Both the position numbers and the translations under genes were made by a program. Below are positions 26,101-34,268 of a stretch of DNA of 64,000 bases, one piece after another (position 1 is the stretch's first letter; each line of letters starts with the position of its first letter). This DNA comes from Eubacterium ruminantium (GTDB taxonomy: Bacteria > Bacillota > Clostridia > Lachnospirales > Lachnospiraceae). The DNA lies in NCBI GenBank assembly GCA_900108205.1, contig FNUU01000003.1:149881-213880 (forward strand), read 5' to 3'. The notes beneath the pieces are model-generated. The model was not told the origin of the DNA. It worked only from the letters and a program-made list of their open reading frames with translations, and ran no database searches.

Positions 26101-27580
26101 AGAAAACAGGAAGAGCGGGCTTACAGAATTCCTGGAAAAAGAGATGCAAGCAGGAAGGCTGAGTCTTTGCGAACAGGCGACCATAGAGTCTCTAAGGGAG
26201 AATGTCAGAAATGGCATGGACAACTGTAAAGATGCCGAGACAAAGCTCTCAGAAGTAAAGAGAGAGCATGATAAGCTTTCCGGAAGCATTGATTATGCGG
26301 TAAAGAATATAAATGATGCCTTCGGTTCCTTTAACAGGGTTTCAGAAACAGCTGATGTACTTGAAAATATGTATGTTTCACAGAGTACACGCCTTGCAGA
26401 AAATAAGGAACTCATAGCTTCGAAGAAGAAGGAAATAGAACAGTTTGAGAAAAAGAGTCGTACAGCGGAAGATATTTTCAAGGATGTATCGAGAATAATC
26501 GAGAGAAATGAGATAGATACATCAAAGGCGAAACTGCTTCCTTCCGATGGGGATATGATGAAGGGCTTTGAGGATCATCTGGTAAGATATGATAACCTTC
26601 AGAAGAATATGGAGAAGGCAAAGCTTGAGCTGGTGAGGACCAAGAGCAGGATCGCAGAAACTCTTACGGAAATGGGTGTTGCGGGCCTTTCGGCAACCAT
26701 CAGAGAAGACGTTAATATACCTGTAAACTTAGCTGAGGCCGAGGCTCTTGTTCAATCCCTCCGAGAAACCGGAGAGGTTATCAGGATTGAGAAGGAGCGT
26801 ATCGGAAAGAGTCTCAGTGATATGGAACTTCTTCATGACAGCTTCGTGGATCAGTGCCTTGACAGATGTCTGGATGTCAGAACGGAGCTGGAAATGCTGT
26901 CCGGTCTTTCGGGTATTGTTCTCGGAGATGAGAAGATAGAAATGATAAAGCTCAGCATACCATATGTTAAGGATGAGTTCATGCGCGACAGAATGTCTTC
27001 ATATATCGATCGTACGGTGGATGAGGCTGATAAGATAAATGATGACGAGGCGAGACTCAGATTCCTCAGAACCAGTCTTACCACCAAGAAGCTTTTCGGT
27101 GTCATTGTTACAGATATGAATAAGATAAAGCTCAGCCTTTATAAGAGGGAAAGGATCAAAGAGCAGAGCCGTTATCTTAAGTATGAGGAGGCTGTAGGAA
27201 GTACAGGACAGTCCCAGGGTATTTATATACAGTTCCTTGTATCGATAATCAACTACATCTCTGGAATGTATTCACCGGAGAATATCGGAACAAGGACCAA
27301 GACTATATTTATAGATAATCCATTTGGCGCTGCCAAGGATATTTATATCTGGGAGCCGATTTTTGCATTGCTGAAGGCTAATAACGTGCAGCTCATAGTT
27401 CCGGCGAGAGGTGCATCTCCGGCTATTACAGGACGATTTGATGTGAATTACGTGCTTGGTCAGCAGAGGCAGGGCAACAGAGAGGTAACGGTAGTTGTGA
27501 ACTACGAAAGCAGCACGAGTCAGGAAGAGCTTGAATATCACGAGCTCACCTACGAGCAGCAGACATTTGATTTTATATAA
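23117..27580 (+). CDS. SMC/MukB-like coiled-coil ATPase (JetC-like)
   Basis: A 1487-residue condensin-type ATPase. Walker A is ANGGGKSVLM near residue 36-45, and a long Glu/Lys/Leu coiled coil follows. A globular middle (about 660-770, containing GMDYLAALPEDKKKEVLQKVPQLPYG) may be the hinge. A second long coil leads to the C-terminal head with a signature-like STGQSQGIYI and Walker B TIFIDNPFGAAKD. The sequence DNPFG in place of the SMC DEPF/DEVD motif is typical of the MukB/JetC side. The frame is open from 22994, but ATG 23117 has AGGAGGGG just upstream and begins MPEINRIRVNN, a proper first strand. Confidence 0.85.
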   Translation: MPEINRIRVNNVKYNFGTQYYDDFTMRMYGKNTIYDLANGGGKSVLMLLLMQNLIPNCTLDDKQPVEKLFRDGCGNTTIHSLVEWKLDKTEDSEGYRYMTTGFCARKAKDSSAEGKNEDASDGGVAAAVASEGSSTATIEYFNYCIFYNSYNKNDIINLPLTKDKEHISYQALKNYLLDLSHKNIELKVIVFDKKGEYQRFISSYGLHESQWEIIRGINKTEGHVRTYFETNYKTTRKVVEDLLIEEIIDKAFLVRTEKDEGSKNGMARLLMNIREQLKNLAEKKRDIASYDHQTELIELLSDRVRSFEALYRDKDEVEQKLADIYETVKKENQEKQKEKDNLLAELSSAENEKYELTRKLEELKVSRDMLLLDKKKEEIQNSEERLTELRERLAEDERSLMLAETGNEYLEYIKDSEQKRAVDEKRRLLAENDESGMDVHAICYNIKRLIDGKLASLDMDEEEVSGKEEKEREEYDTAVKRLQEAETGIAVSWKLEKASEESVQQFNERLSAFYSELNDKSFDELKVKLLKANLKEKEISERIKENAKRTEELLKKTDLDRARLGENISETAAVKLEREKTEKIRNSFNSYKGRLDSLASIYISGDEKNLGRLEEEIEEKLKDASLRLRDKEKILRDLTKRYNDILEGILIEKTDGVEKVLTYLRTRHGIFAMSGMDYLAALPEDKKKEVLQKVPQLPYGIVSGDFEKIINDQNIGDVDTGNELVTVFDEKLLDEDAAAHFGCSIDKAVILHRNAEFFTDEASVERLAAVKKAEIDTVKEEIQSIRDMKRVAGEDLEFVRTATADDAISAKERADLLLSEENKLILQKTEIESEISKSENELLELRNAREAYENSRNDNSKDIILLERAIELEELSGEEKQKIEKIREDRARLIKEKEQAEREAGRLNSMLLSLRDRMQLYRSEKAKLTELWNSKYKAYYLEDDYDILDMDITMLGAAFDVAVNKSKDKLMEQDSLRILSETLAAGMSRTLKNIENRKSGLTEFLEKEMQAGRLSLCEQATIESLRENVRNGMDNCKDAETKLSEVKREHDKLSGSIDYAVKNINDAFGSFNRVSETADVLENMYVSQSTRLAENKELIASKKKEIEQFEKKSRTAEDIFKDVSRIIERNEIDTSKAKLLPSDGDMMKGFEDHLVRYDNLQKNMEKAKLELVRTKSRIAETLTEMGVAGLSATIREDVNIPVNLAEAEALVQSLRETGEVIRIEKERIGKSLSDMELLHDSFVDQCLDRCLDVRTELEMLSGLSGIVLGDEKIEMIKLSIPYVKDEFMRDRMSSYIDRTVDEADKINDDEARLRFLRTSLTTKKLFGVIVTDMNKIKLSLYKRERIKEQSRYLKYEEAVGSTGQSQGIYIQFLVSIINYISGMYSPENIGTRTKTIFIDNPFGAAKDIYIWEPIFALLKANNVQLIVPARGASPAITGRFDVNYVLGQQRQGNREVTVVVNYESSTSQEELEYHELTYEQQTFDFI

Positions 27581-27620
27581 GTAAAGGGATCGAAGTATAA
27601 AATGTATCGGGGGAAACGGA

Positions 27621-28502
27621 ATGCATTACGTTGAAGCGAAGACCGTGCTTACGCCGCAGAACGGATATAGTCCGTATCACGGCAGCACCGAGAAAAATAT
27701 ATATTGTGAAGGACTCAGAAAACCCTACAGCAGCAGTGAAGAGGATTATCATGATGTAGAGGTCAAGAAAAATGCTCCGGAGCTTCTTGCAAAGGCGCTT
27801 TCAAAGAAGCGTATCAGAGGCATGGTGATGGTCGGCAGTATTGTGGACCCATATATGAATATTGAGAAAGAAGAGAAGATCATGAGGGAAAGTCTTATAA
27901 CCATCAGACGTTTTGATTTTGGGGCTTCCATTACTACGAGAAACTGTCTTCTTCTGAGAGATATTGATATATGCAGGGATATCAATAAAAATGCCAAGCT
28001 GGTGGTAAATGTGCCGGTGGAGACCGTAAGAGATGACATCTCCGTAAAGCTGTGTGAAGGGGTATCTCCGGTATCCGAAAGGTTTGAGATGATAAAGACG
28101 CTCATCGATAATGATATACCGGTGGTGGCTGTTATAGGACCGCTCGTGCCTTACATAAATGATGCTCCTGAGGATATAGATGCACTGCTCGTAAAGCTTT
28201 CCGAATACGACATTTCCGGAATCGATACCGGAAATATGCTGCTTACTTTAAGAGCCGGTGTCGGAAAGAATTTCCATGAAACCTATAAGAAGCTTTTTCC
28301 GGATGAGTATGAAAAATACAAGGCGGAATTTGGCAGGAGTGAGGTGGTTTCAGCTGACAGAAACGGCAGCATCTCAGATAAGATTTCTGAATATGCTGCC
28401 GGCAGAGGGCTTCTCTTTGGAAAGAATGAGATTGACAGATTCAACAGAAGCTATGAAAATAAAACAGAAGGAAAACAGCTGTCTTTCTTTGAATTGCTTT
28501 GA
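27621..28502 (+). CDS. SPL-family radical-SAM-like protein lacking the iron-sulfur cysteines
   Basis: Over most of its 293 residues the sequence follows the spore photoproduct lyase-like radical SAM family: HYVEAKTVL at the start, DVEVKKNAPELLAKAL, MVMVGSIVDPYMNIEKE (family: GTGAMSDPYNP), LRDIDICRDIN, VSERFEMIKTLIDNDIPVV, PLVPYINDA and LFPDEYEKYKAEFG. Where the family has CX3CX2C (GCTHGCIYC), this protein has GSTEKNIYC: Ser22, Asn26 and Cys29. No other CX3CX2C exists, so it should not hold the cluster. The frame is intact over its full length, arguing against decay. It lies 40 bases after the SMC gene in the same direction and may be part of that operon. Function is unknown. Confidence 0.75.
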   Translation: MHYVEAKTVLTPQNGYSPYHGSTEKNIYCEGLRKPYSSSEEDYHDVEVKKNAPELLAKALSKKRIRGMVMVGSIVDPYMNIEKEEKIMRESLITIRRFDFGASITTRNCLLLRDIDICRDINKNAKLVVNVPVETVRDDISVKLCEGVSPVSERFEMIKTLIDNDIPVVAVIGPLVPYINDAPEDIDALLVKLSEYDISGIDTGNMLLTLRAGVGKNFHETYKKLFPDEYEKYKAEFGRSEVVSADRNGSISDKISEYAAGRGLLFGKNEIDRFNRSYENKTEGKQLSFFELL

Positions 28503-28556
28503 TTTTGACAGGGAAACATGTTACTATAATAAGATAATAGCCAGGGAGGTGTTAGG

Positions 28557-28832
28557 ATGGCATTCAGAGATACATTTGAATCTATGGTAAAAACCGTGGG
28601 AGACAAGACCGGAACAGCCATTGAGGTTGGAAAGTGCAAGTCTAAGATCAGTAAAGAAAAAAGTGTTATCAAAAATGATTATGAAAAAATCGGACGTATT
28701 ATGTATAAAAGATATAAAAACGACGGCTTCACGGATGAGGAGCTTAATTGTCTCTTCTCTGAGATAGAGGCAAGTCGTGATAATATTGCAGAATACGAAG
28801 AAGAAATAAAAAGAATAAAAGTGGAGGACTGA
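28557..28832 (+). CDS. small charged coiled-coil protein
   Basis: A 91-residue protein that looks helical throughout, with heptad-like Lys/Glu runs (KCKSKISKEKSVIKNDYEKIGR, then EIEASRDNIAEYEEEIKRI). It has no signal peptide. AGGGAGG precedes the ATG. TTGACA (28505) and TATAAT (28525) lie just upstream but only 14 bases apart, so a promoter is doubtful. It ends four bases before the malic enzyme start. Similar short proteins are common in this family of bacteria, but I know no function. Confidence 0.6.
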   Translation: MAFRDTFESMVKTVGDKTGTAIEVGKCKSKISKEKSVIKNDYEKIGRIMYKRYKNDGFTDEELNCLFSEIEASRDNIAEYEEEIKRIKVED

Positions 28833-28836
28833 AATA

Positions 28837-30006
28837 ATGGATTTTAATAAGTTAAGCCTTGAGATGCATGAGGAGAACAAAGGAAAGCTTGAAGTAGTAT
28901 CAAAGGTCAGAGTGGAGACAAAGGATGATCTTTCTACAGCATATACTCCGGGAGTAGCAGAGCCTTGCAGAAAGATACATGAAAATCCGATGGATGCCTA
29001 TAAATATACATGTAAGGCAAATACCATCGCTGTAGTATCAGACGGAACTGCAGTACTCGGACTTGGAGATATCGGTCCTCTGGCAGCTATACCGGTTATG
29101 GAAGGAAAGTCTATCCTTTTCAAGAGATTCGGAAATGTTGATGCATTCCCGATCTGCCTTGATACAAAGGATACTGAGGAGATCATCGAGACAGTTAAGA
29201 GGATCGCTCCTTCATTTGGCGGTATCAATCTTGAGGATATTTCAGCTCCAAGATGTTTTGAGATAGAAGAGAGACTTAAGAAGGAACTTGATATTCCTGT
29301 ATTTCATGATGATCAGCATGGTACAGCCATCGTTGTATCAGCAGGTATCATGAATGCACTTAAGCTTGTAGGCAAGAAGATGAATGAAGTTACTGCTGTT
29401 GTAAATGGTGCAGGTGCTGCCGGTATTTCCATCACAAAGCTGCTTCTTTCATTCGGACTTAAAGATGCCATCCTTGTTGACAGACAGGGTGCTATCTATG
29501 AGGGAAGAGACGGTCTCAATCCTGCAAAGGAAGAGATCGCAAAGATCACAAATAAGAATAAGGAAGCAGGTTCTCTTGCTGATGTTGTTAAGGGCAAGGA
29601 TATATTCCTTGGCGTATCTGCACCGGGAGTTCTTACAACAGAGATGGTTAAGACAATGGCTAAGGATTCCATCATTTTTGCCATGGCTAACCCTACACCT
29701 GAGATCATGCCGGATGAGGCTAAGGCAGGCGGCGCAGCTGTAGTTGCAACAGGAAGAAGTGATTTCCCTAACCAGATCAATAACGTTCTTGTATTCCCTG
29801 GTATCTTCAGAGGTGCGCTGGATGCAAGAGCTACAGCTATTACAGAAGAAATGAAGCGTGCAGCGGCTGTTGCCATAGCTTCTATCGTTAAAGATGATGA
29901 GCTTACAGCTGACTATATAATTCCGGATGCATTTAATCCTGAAGTGGCAAAGGTTGTAGCCAAAGCGGTTGCAGATGAGGCAGTAAAGCTCGGAATCACA
30001 AAATAA
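28837..30006 (+). CDS. NAD(P)-dependent malic enzyme
   Basis: A cytosolic enzyme that oxidatively decarboxylates malate to pyruvate. At 389 residues it is the short bacterial form without the phosphotransacetylase tail. Motifs include YTPGVAEPC, VVSDGTAVLGLGDIG (catalytic region), INLEDISAPRCFEIE, VFHDDQHGTA (metal site), the Rossmann NGAGAAGIS and FAMANPTPEIMPDEA. Codon bias is strong, suggesting good expression. It follows the small coiled-coil gene by four bases. Cofactor choice (NAD or NADP) is not clear from sequence. Confidence 0.95.
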   Translation: MDFNKLSLEMHEENKGKLEVVSKVRVETKDDLSTAYTPGVAEPCRKIHENPMDAYKYTCKANTIAVVSDGTAVLGLGDIGPLAAIPVMEGKSILFKRFGNVDAFPICLDTKDTEEIIETVKRIAPSFGGINLEDISAPRCFEIEERLKKELDIPVFHDDQHGTAIVVSAGIMNALKLVGKKMNEVTAVVNGAGAAGISITKLLLSFGLKDAILVDRQGAIYEGRDGLNPAKEEIAKITNKNKEAGSLADVVKGKDIFLGVSAPGVLTTEMVKTMAKDSIIFAMANPTPEIMPDEAKAGGAAVVATGRSDFPNQINNVLVFPGIFRGALDARATAITEEMKRAAAVAIASIVKDDELTADYIIPDAFNPEVAKVVAKAVADEAVKLGITK

Positions 30007-30016
30007 GTGAGGATAT

Positions 30017-30949
30017 ATGGATTATATTAGAAAAATAAGTCTTGTTCAGGAAAATGTTAATAAGGTTATCAAGGGAAAGGAGCATGTTGTCAGAAAGGTT
30101 CTCGGCGCAGCTATAGCCGGCGGACATGTTCTTATGGAGGATATTCCGGGAGTAGGAAAAACGACTCTTGCCATGGCATTTGCAAAGGCTTTGTCACTGG
30201 ATTATAAGAGAGTTCAGTTTACTCCTGACGTTCTTCCGTCCGATATATTGGGCTTTTCCATGTATAACAGTGCAACAAAGGAATTTGAGTACAGGCCGGG
30301 TTCGGTTTTCTGTAATCTTTTTCTTGCGGATGAGATAAACAGAACCAGTCCGAAGACGCAGTCTGCGCTTCTGGAGGTTATGGAAGAAGGACATGCAACT
30401 GTAGACGGTGTTACAAGAGATCTTCCGGATCCTTTTATAGTAATTGCTACGGAAAATCCTTATGGTTCTTCGGGTACTCAGCTTCTGCCGGAATCTCAGT
30501 TGGACAGATTTATGGTTTGTCTTTCCATGGGATATCCTGAGCACAGCGATGCGGTTCAGATCCTTAAGGGAAATGCAATGAATCCGCTCAGTACGGTTGA
30601 GGCTGTAATGTCTGCCGATGAACTGAAGGAACTGAGAAAGCTTTCAAATGATATGTTTGTCAGAGATGACATTTACGAATATATTGTAAATATTGTTGAA
30701 GAAACAAGAAGAAACGAGATGTTTTCCATGGGTGCAAGCCCAAGAGGTACCATCGCGTGTCTCAGAATGGCTAAGGCTATGGCTATAATTGAGAACAGGG
30801 ATTATGTCACAGCCAGGGATGTCCAGGAAGTGGTGAGAGATACTCTCGGACACAGAGTCAAGCTTGGACAGAAGGCCAGAGCGCAGGGCCTCACAATGGT
30901 GGGAGCGCTAGATCGTTTGCTGCAGTTTGTTCCGGTACCCAGGAGTTAG
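30017..30949 (+). CDS. MoxR-family AAA+ ATPase
   Basis: A 310-residue MoxR chaperone-like ATPase: Walker A EDIPGVGKTTLA, Walker B NLFLADEINRTSPKTQSALLE, sensor 1 VIATENPYGSSGTQLLPESQLDRF and arginine-bearing SPRGTIACLRMAKA. MoxR proteins work with DUF58/VWA-type partners in assembly or activation of envelope or enzyme complexes. Here the next two genes are exactly the usual partners, a DUF58 protein and a membrane transglutaminase-like protein, spaced closely enough to be cotranslated. Confidence 0.95.
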   Translation: MDYIRKISLVQENVNKVIKGKEHVVRKVLGAAIAGGHVLMEDIPGVGKTTLAMAFAKALSLDYKRVQFTPDVLPSDILGFSMYNSATKEFEYRPGSVFCNLFLADEINRTSPKTQSALLEVMEEGHATVDGVTRDLPDPFIVIATENPYGSSGTQLLPESQLDRFMVCLSMGYPEHSDAVQILKGNAMNPLSTVEAVMSADELKELRKLSNDMFVRDDIYEYIVNIVEETRRNEMFSMGASPRGTIACLRMAKAMAIIENRDYVTARDVQEVVRDTLGHRVKLGQKARAQGLTMVGALDRLLQFVPVPRS

Positions 30950-30952
30950 GCT

Positions 30953-31993
30953 TTGAAGACCAGAATTCATTTTGAGAGGATAATCTTTTATATAATACTT
31001 TTTCTTATAGTTTTTGGCATTCATGATTTCATGCATAGTCATCTTTTTATGATGCTTATGTGGGGAATGATCATATTTCCGGTGCTTTCAATAATACTGT
31101 GTCTCTATGTGAGACACAGTATTTTCTGTAAAATAAGTGTTACGGAACAGAGGACCGAAAAAAATGCCATCAGTTTTGTAAAACTTTCCCTTAGTAATAA
31201 GGCCTTTTTTCCGGTGCTCAATGTAAGAGTTAACTGGAAAGCCGAGAATAAATTTTATCATCAGGGGAAAAATATGGAGATTTCCATGGCTTCTGCCATG
31301 AGACATACTGAAGAAATGCTCCTCCCCATGAGACTCACCAATTGCGGTATAGTTGAATATTCCATAGATAAGATATCGGTTATCGATCTTATGGGCTTTG
31401 TGGAACTGAAGAAGGATAATCCGTCAAGCGCTGAGATAACAGTGCTGCCTTCCGACGGCTACAGGATAAATACCAGCCTTACGGATATTAACAGAGGTAT
31501 GACGGAGGCAGAGGAAACTCAGAAGAAGGGACATGATTTTTCTGACGTAAATGATGTTCGTGAATATATTCCCGGCGATAAACTGATGAGTATTCATTGG
31601 AAGCTTTCTGCGAAAAGAGACATACTGATGGTTAAAGACAGAGTCAGCATGTCGGATCAGCAGATGGTTATACTTGTGGATATTGCAGGTGGAGTGGATG
31701 AAGTGGATGAGGTCATGGAGCTCAGCTACAGTATCGTTAAAGGTCTCGTTATGGAGAATCTCTTTGTAAAATTCATGTGGTGGAGCGAAACCAGATATGA
31801 ATTTGAAGAAAGACAGCTTATGAACATAGAGGATGTTAAAAATGCATTTTCGGATATGGTTTATGAGCAGATATATTTTGACAGTGATAAAACCAAGGAA
31901 TTAATGCGAAGCATAAAGCCGGAGCTTAAGGCTTATGTTAATGTCCTGTTTAGAGAGGGTGAAGCAGTTGCGGTCGTGGTCGAGCAGGATTAA
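30953..31993 (+). CDS. DUF58-family protein, MoxR partner
   Basis: Two N-terminal membrane spans (about 8-27 and 31-51) are followed by a beta-rich region and the DUF58 signature VNDVREYIPGDKLMSIHWKLSAKRDILMVKD, then a VWA-like end with VILVDIAG. A TTG start at 30953 is used, three bases after the MoxR stop and about 7 bases after AGGAG. Such MoxR-DUF58-transglutaminase triples are widespread; their substrate is generally unknown. The gene overlaps the next one by about 26 bases. Confidence 0.85.
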   Translation: MKTRIHFERIIFYIILFLIVFGIHDFMHSHLFMMLMWGMIIFPVLSIILCLYVRHSIFCKISVTEQRTEKNAISFVKLSLSNKAFFPVLNVRVNWKAENKFYHQGKNMEISMASAMRHTEEMLLPMRLTNCGIVEYSIDKISVIDLMGFVELKKDNPSSAEITVLPSDGYRINTSLTDINRGMTEAEETQKKGHDFSDVNDVREYIPGDKLMSIHWKLSAKRDILMVKDRVSMSDQQMVILVDIAGGVDEVDEVMELSYSIVKGLVMENLFVKFMWWSETRYEFEERQLMNIEDVKNAFSDMVYEQIYFDSDKTKELMRSIKPELKAYVNVLFREGEAVAVVVEQD

Positions 31994-34256
31994 AGAATAT
32001 GAAAATATACCAATAAGTAAGGGCATCGAGATAGATAAGAGCGTTTATGACATTCAGGAAAAAAGACTGAAGACTCTTATCATAAAAGGCATGATCACTT
32101 ACTGTCTTACTATGGGCGGAATCGGTACATTTCTTTCCAGTATCGGATGTGAATATTCCGAACTGGTGGTAAATGTAGCGGCGCTGGTTACTGCCCTTCT
32201 TTGTTCTTTTCTGTACTATAATTATGCCACAGAGAATATCGGATATATTTTATATTTCGTTGTATTTGCGGCCTCTGCTTATTTTCTGAAGGATTATATA
32301 AACAGTGGATTTTATGCGGTGGTAAATGATGTTATGAGTATAGCCTCCATTTATCTTAAAATGGAAGGCTTAAAACATTATAACGAGCGTATAGATGACC
32401 GGTATACAGCCATTACGGTTCTGGCTGTATTTATTGTAATGCTGATGAATATCCTGGTTAATAACTATATTTCAAGAAAAGCCAGATATTTTATTGCGAC
32501 ACTGCTTGTTCTTACCATAAGTCTTATACCGATATATTTTGAGTGCGAGCCGGATATGATATATGCGATCATGCTTCTTGGAGGCATTGCCATGGCATAT
32601 CTACTTCGTGCGGGAAGACATTACAGGCTCTACAGGCGTAACAGCAGATATTATCATTCGAAGGAAGGGCTTTCCTACGGAGTGAATTATAAGGCTACAA
32701 GGCAGATGATGATCTTCGGCTTTGTGGTGGTGTTTATTCTTGTAAATGTGATCAGCTCCATCACTCCAAAGGCCGGCTATGATGCCAGAGGCGATAATAA
32801 ATATAAAAAGAAGACCATGGAGGACATGGCGACAATATTCACAATGGGTATTGAAGGTCTGTTCAATTATTATGCGAATACAGGTGGTCTTTCTACGGGA
32901 CGTCTCGGAGGAGTGTCTTCCATACGACTTGATTATGAAACCGATATAACAGTTAAATTCACTCCTTATTCCTATGATACTCTTTATCTGAAACAGTTTG
33001 TCGGCGCTACTTATAAGCCGTATTCAAATGCCTGGAACATGAACAGGGATTTCAGAACTCCTGAAGGCGAGAACCATGAGGAGGTAGAGGCTCTTAAGGA
33101 AGCTTATGAGCAGGGTAAGCCTTATTCTGCAAAGGGTAAGCTTACTGTAACGAATGTGGAGGCACAGGCCGGAATATATCTTCCGTATTATTCTGATGAT
33201 ACAAATAACATGGTTTATTATTCCACAACGGAGGAATATGAATACTATCCGGTATTTTATGGTACTGAGATAACTCCTGAACCGGATAATATCGGAGAAG
33301 AGTACTATAAAATCCCGGTTGAGAATTATGAAGTGATCAGCGATTTCTGTGAGGAACATGGATTCAGTGGAAGTGATGAAGAGATAATAGATCAGGTGGT
33401 ACAGTATTTTTATGAAAATGTGCCATATACTATCAAGCCGGGTGCGACTCCGAGAAAACAGGACTTTGTAAATTATTTCCTGACAAAGAATAAAAGGGGA
33501 TACTGCGCACATTTTGCCAGCTCAACTGCACTTATTCTCAGATATTATGGTATTGCTACCAGATACTGTGAGGGATATGCCATTTCCTATGATCAGGTTA
33601 CTCTGAAGGGTGAACTTGTAAGGGATGCAAAATACAGTGACTATTATGACGGTTATTCAGCCATAGGTGAAACTGCGCTTGTTGAGGTGGATGCGACAGA
33701 TGCCGATGCTCATGCGTGGGTAGAAGCATATATAAAGGGAAAAGGCTGGGTGATAGTTGAAGCGACTCCGCCGGTTGATTCAGAGGAATTTGTTGATTTC
33801 TGGGAGCAGTTTGCCGATTCTGTCGGAGGAGACGACGAGGACGAGGAAGAAACGGCTGAAAACGGCGGAGGCCTGAAGCTGCATATCAATGACAGTCTGG
33901 TCATGAGGATAGCGTTGATCGTACTTATTATTGTTGTCCTGGCAGCTGCTGCGTTTGGAATTGTAAAGCTGTATCCGTTTGTTAAATATAAGATAGAATA
34001 TAAAAAGGCAGGAACAAGTGACCGGCTTATAATGAAATATATGAGATTCATTAAGAAGCTGAAGAAAAAAGATAAGGATTTTGACAGCAGGATTAATTAT
34101 GAAGAACAGCTTGACTATTTGAGAAAGAGTGGTAAAATGACGTGCACAGAAGCGGATAAAGCGAGACTTCTTGACATTTTATCCAGAGCAGGTTTTTCAG
34201 GCAAAGATATAAGCATTGAAGATTTTAACTTTGCTGAGATTTTTTTATTTAATTAA
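31968..34256 (+). CDS. membrane transglutaminase-like protein (TgpA-type)
   Basis: About six membrane spans occupy residues 30-270. An outside transglutaminase-like domain follows with the catalytic triad region: Cys in NKRGYCAHFASSTALILRYYGI, His in DAHAWVEAYI and Asp/Glu in VIVEATPP. A last span (RIALIVLIIVVLAAAAFGIV) and a ~90-residue cytosolic tail end the protein. The frame is open from ATG 31935, but the ribosome-like AGAGAGGG favours TTG 31968; either start overlaps the DUF58 gene. It is the third part of a MoxR/DUF58/TgpA set. Confidence 0.85.
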   Translation: MRSWSSRIKEYENIPISKGIEIDKSVYDIQEKRLKTLIIKGMITYCLTMGGIGTFLSSIGCEYSELVVNVAALVTALLCSFLYYNYATENIGYILYFVVFAASAYFLKDYINSGFYAVVNDVMSIASIYLKMEGLKHYNERIDDRYTAITVLAVFIVMLMNILVNNYISRKARYFIATLLVLTISLIPIYFECEPDMIYAIMLLGGIAMAYLLRAGRHYRLYRRNSRYYHSKEGLSYGVNYKATRQMMIFGFVVVFILVNVISSITPKAGYDARGDNKYKKKTMEDMATIFTMGIEGLFNYYANTGGLSTGRLGGVSSIRLDYETDITVKFTPYSYDTLYLKQFVGATYKPYSNAWNMNRDFRTPEGENHEEVEALKEAYEQGKPYSAKGKLTVTNVEAQAGIYLPYYSDDTNNMVYYSTTEEYEYYPVFYGTEITPEPDNIGEEYYKIPVENYEVISDFCEEHGFSGSDEEIIDQVVQYFYENVPYTIKPGATPRKQDFVNYFLTKNKRGYCAHFASSTALILRYYGIATRYCEGYAISYDQVTLKGELVRDAKYSDYYDGYSAIGETALVEVDATDADAHAWVEAYIKGKGWVIVEATPPVDSEEFVDFWEQFADSVGGDDEDEEETAENGGGLKLHINDSLVMRIALIVLIIVVLAAAAFGIVKLYPFVKYKIEYKKAGTSDRLIMKYMRFIKKLKKKDKDFDSRINYEEQLDYLRKSGKMTCTEADKARLLDILSRAGFSGKDISIEDFNFAEIFLFN

Positions 34257-34268
34257 TGAGGTATTATA

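Noticed and set aside
20770..28502. Complete Wadjet defence system
   Set aside because: No TOPRIM/JetD-type nuclease lies beside the SMC genes; the neighbour is an SPL-family protein.
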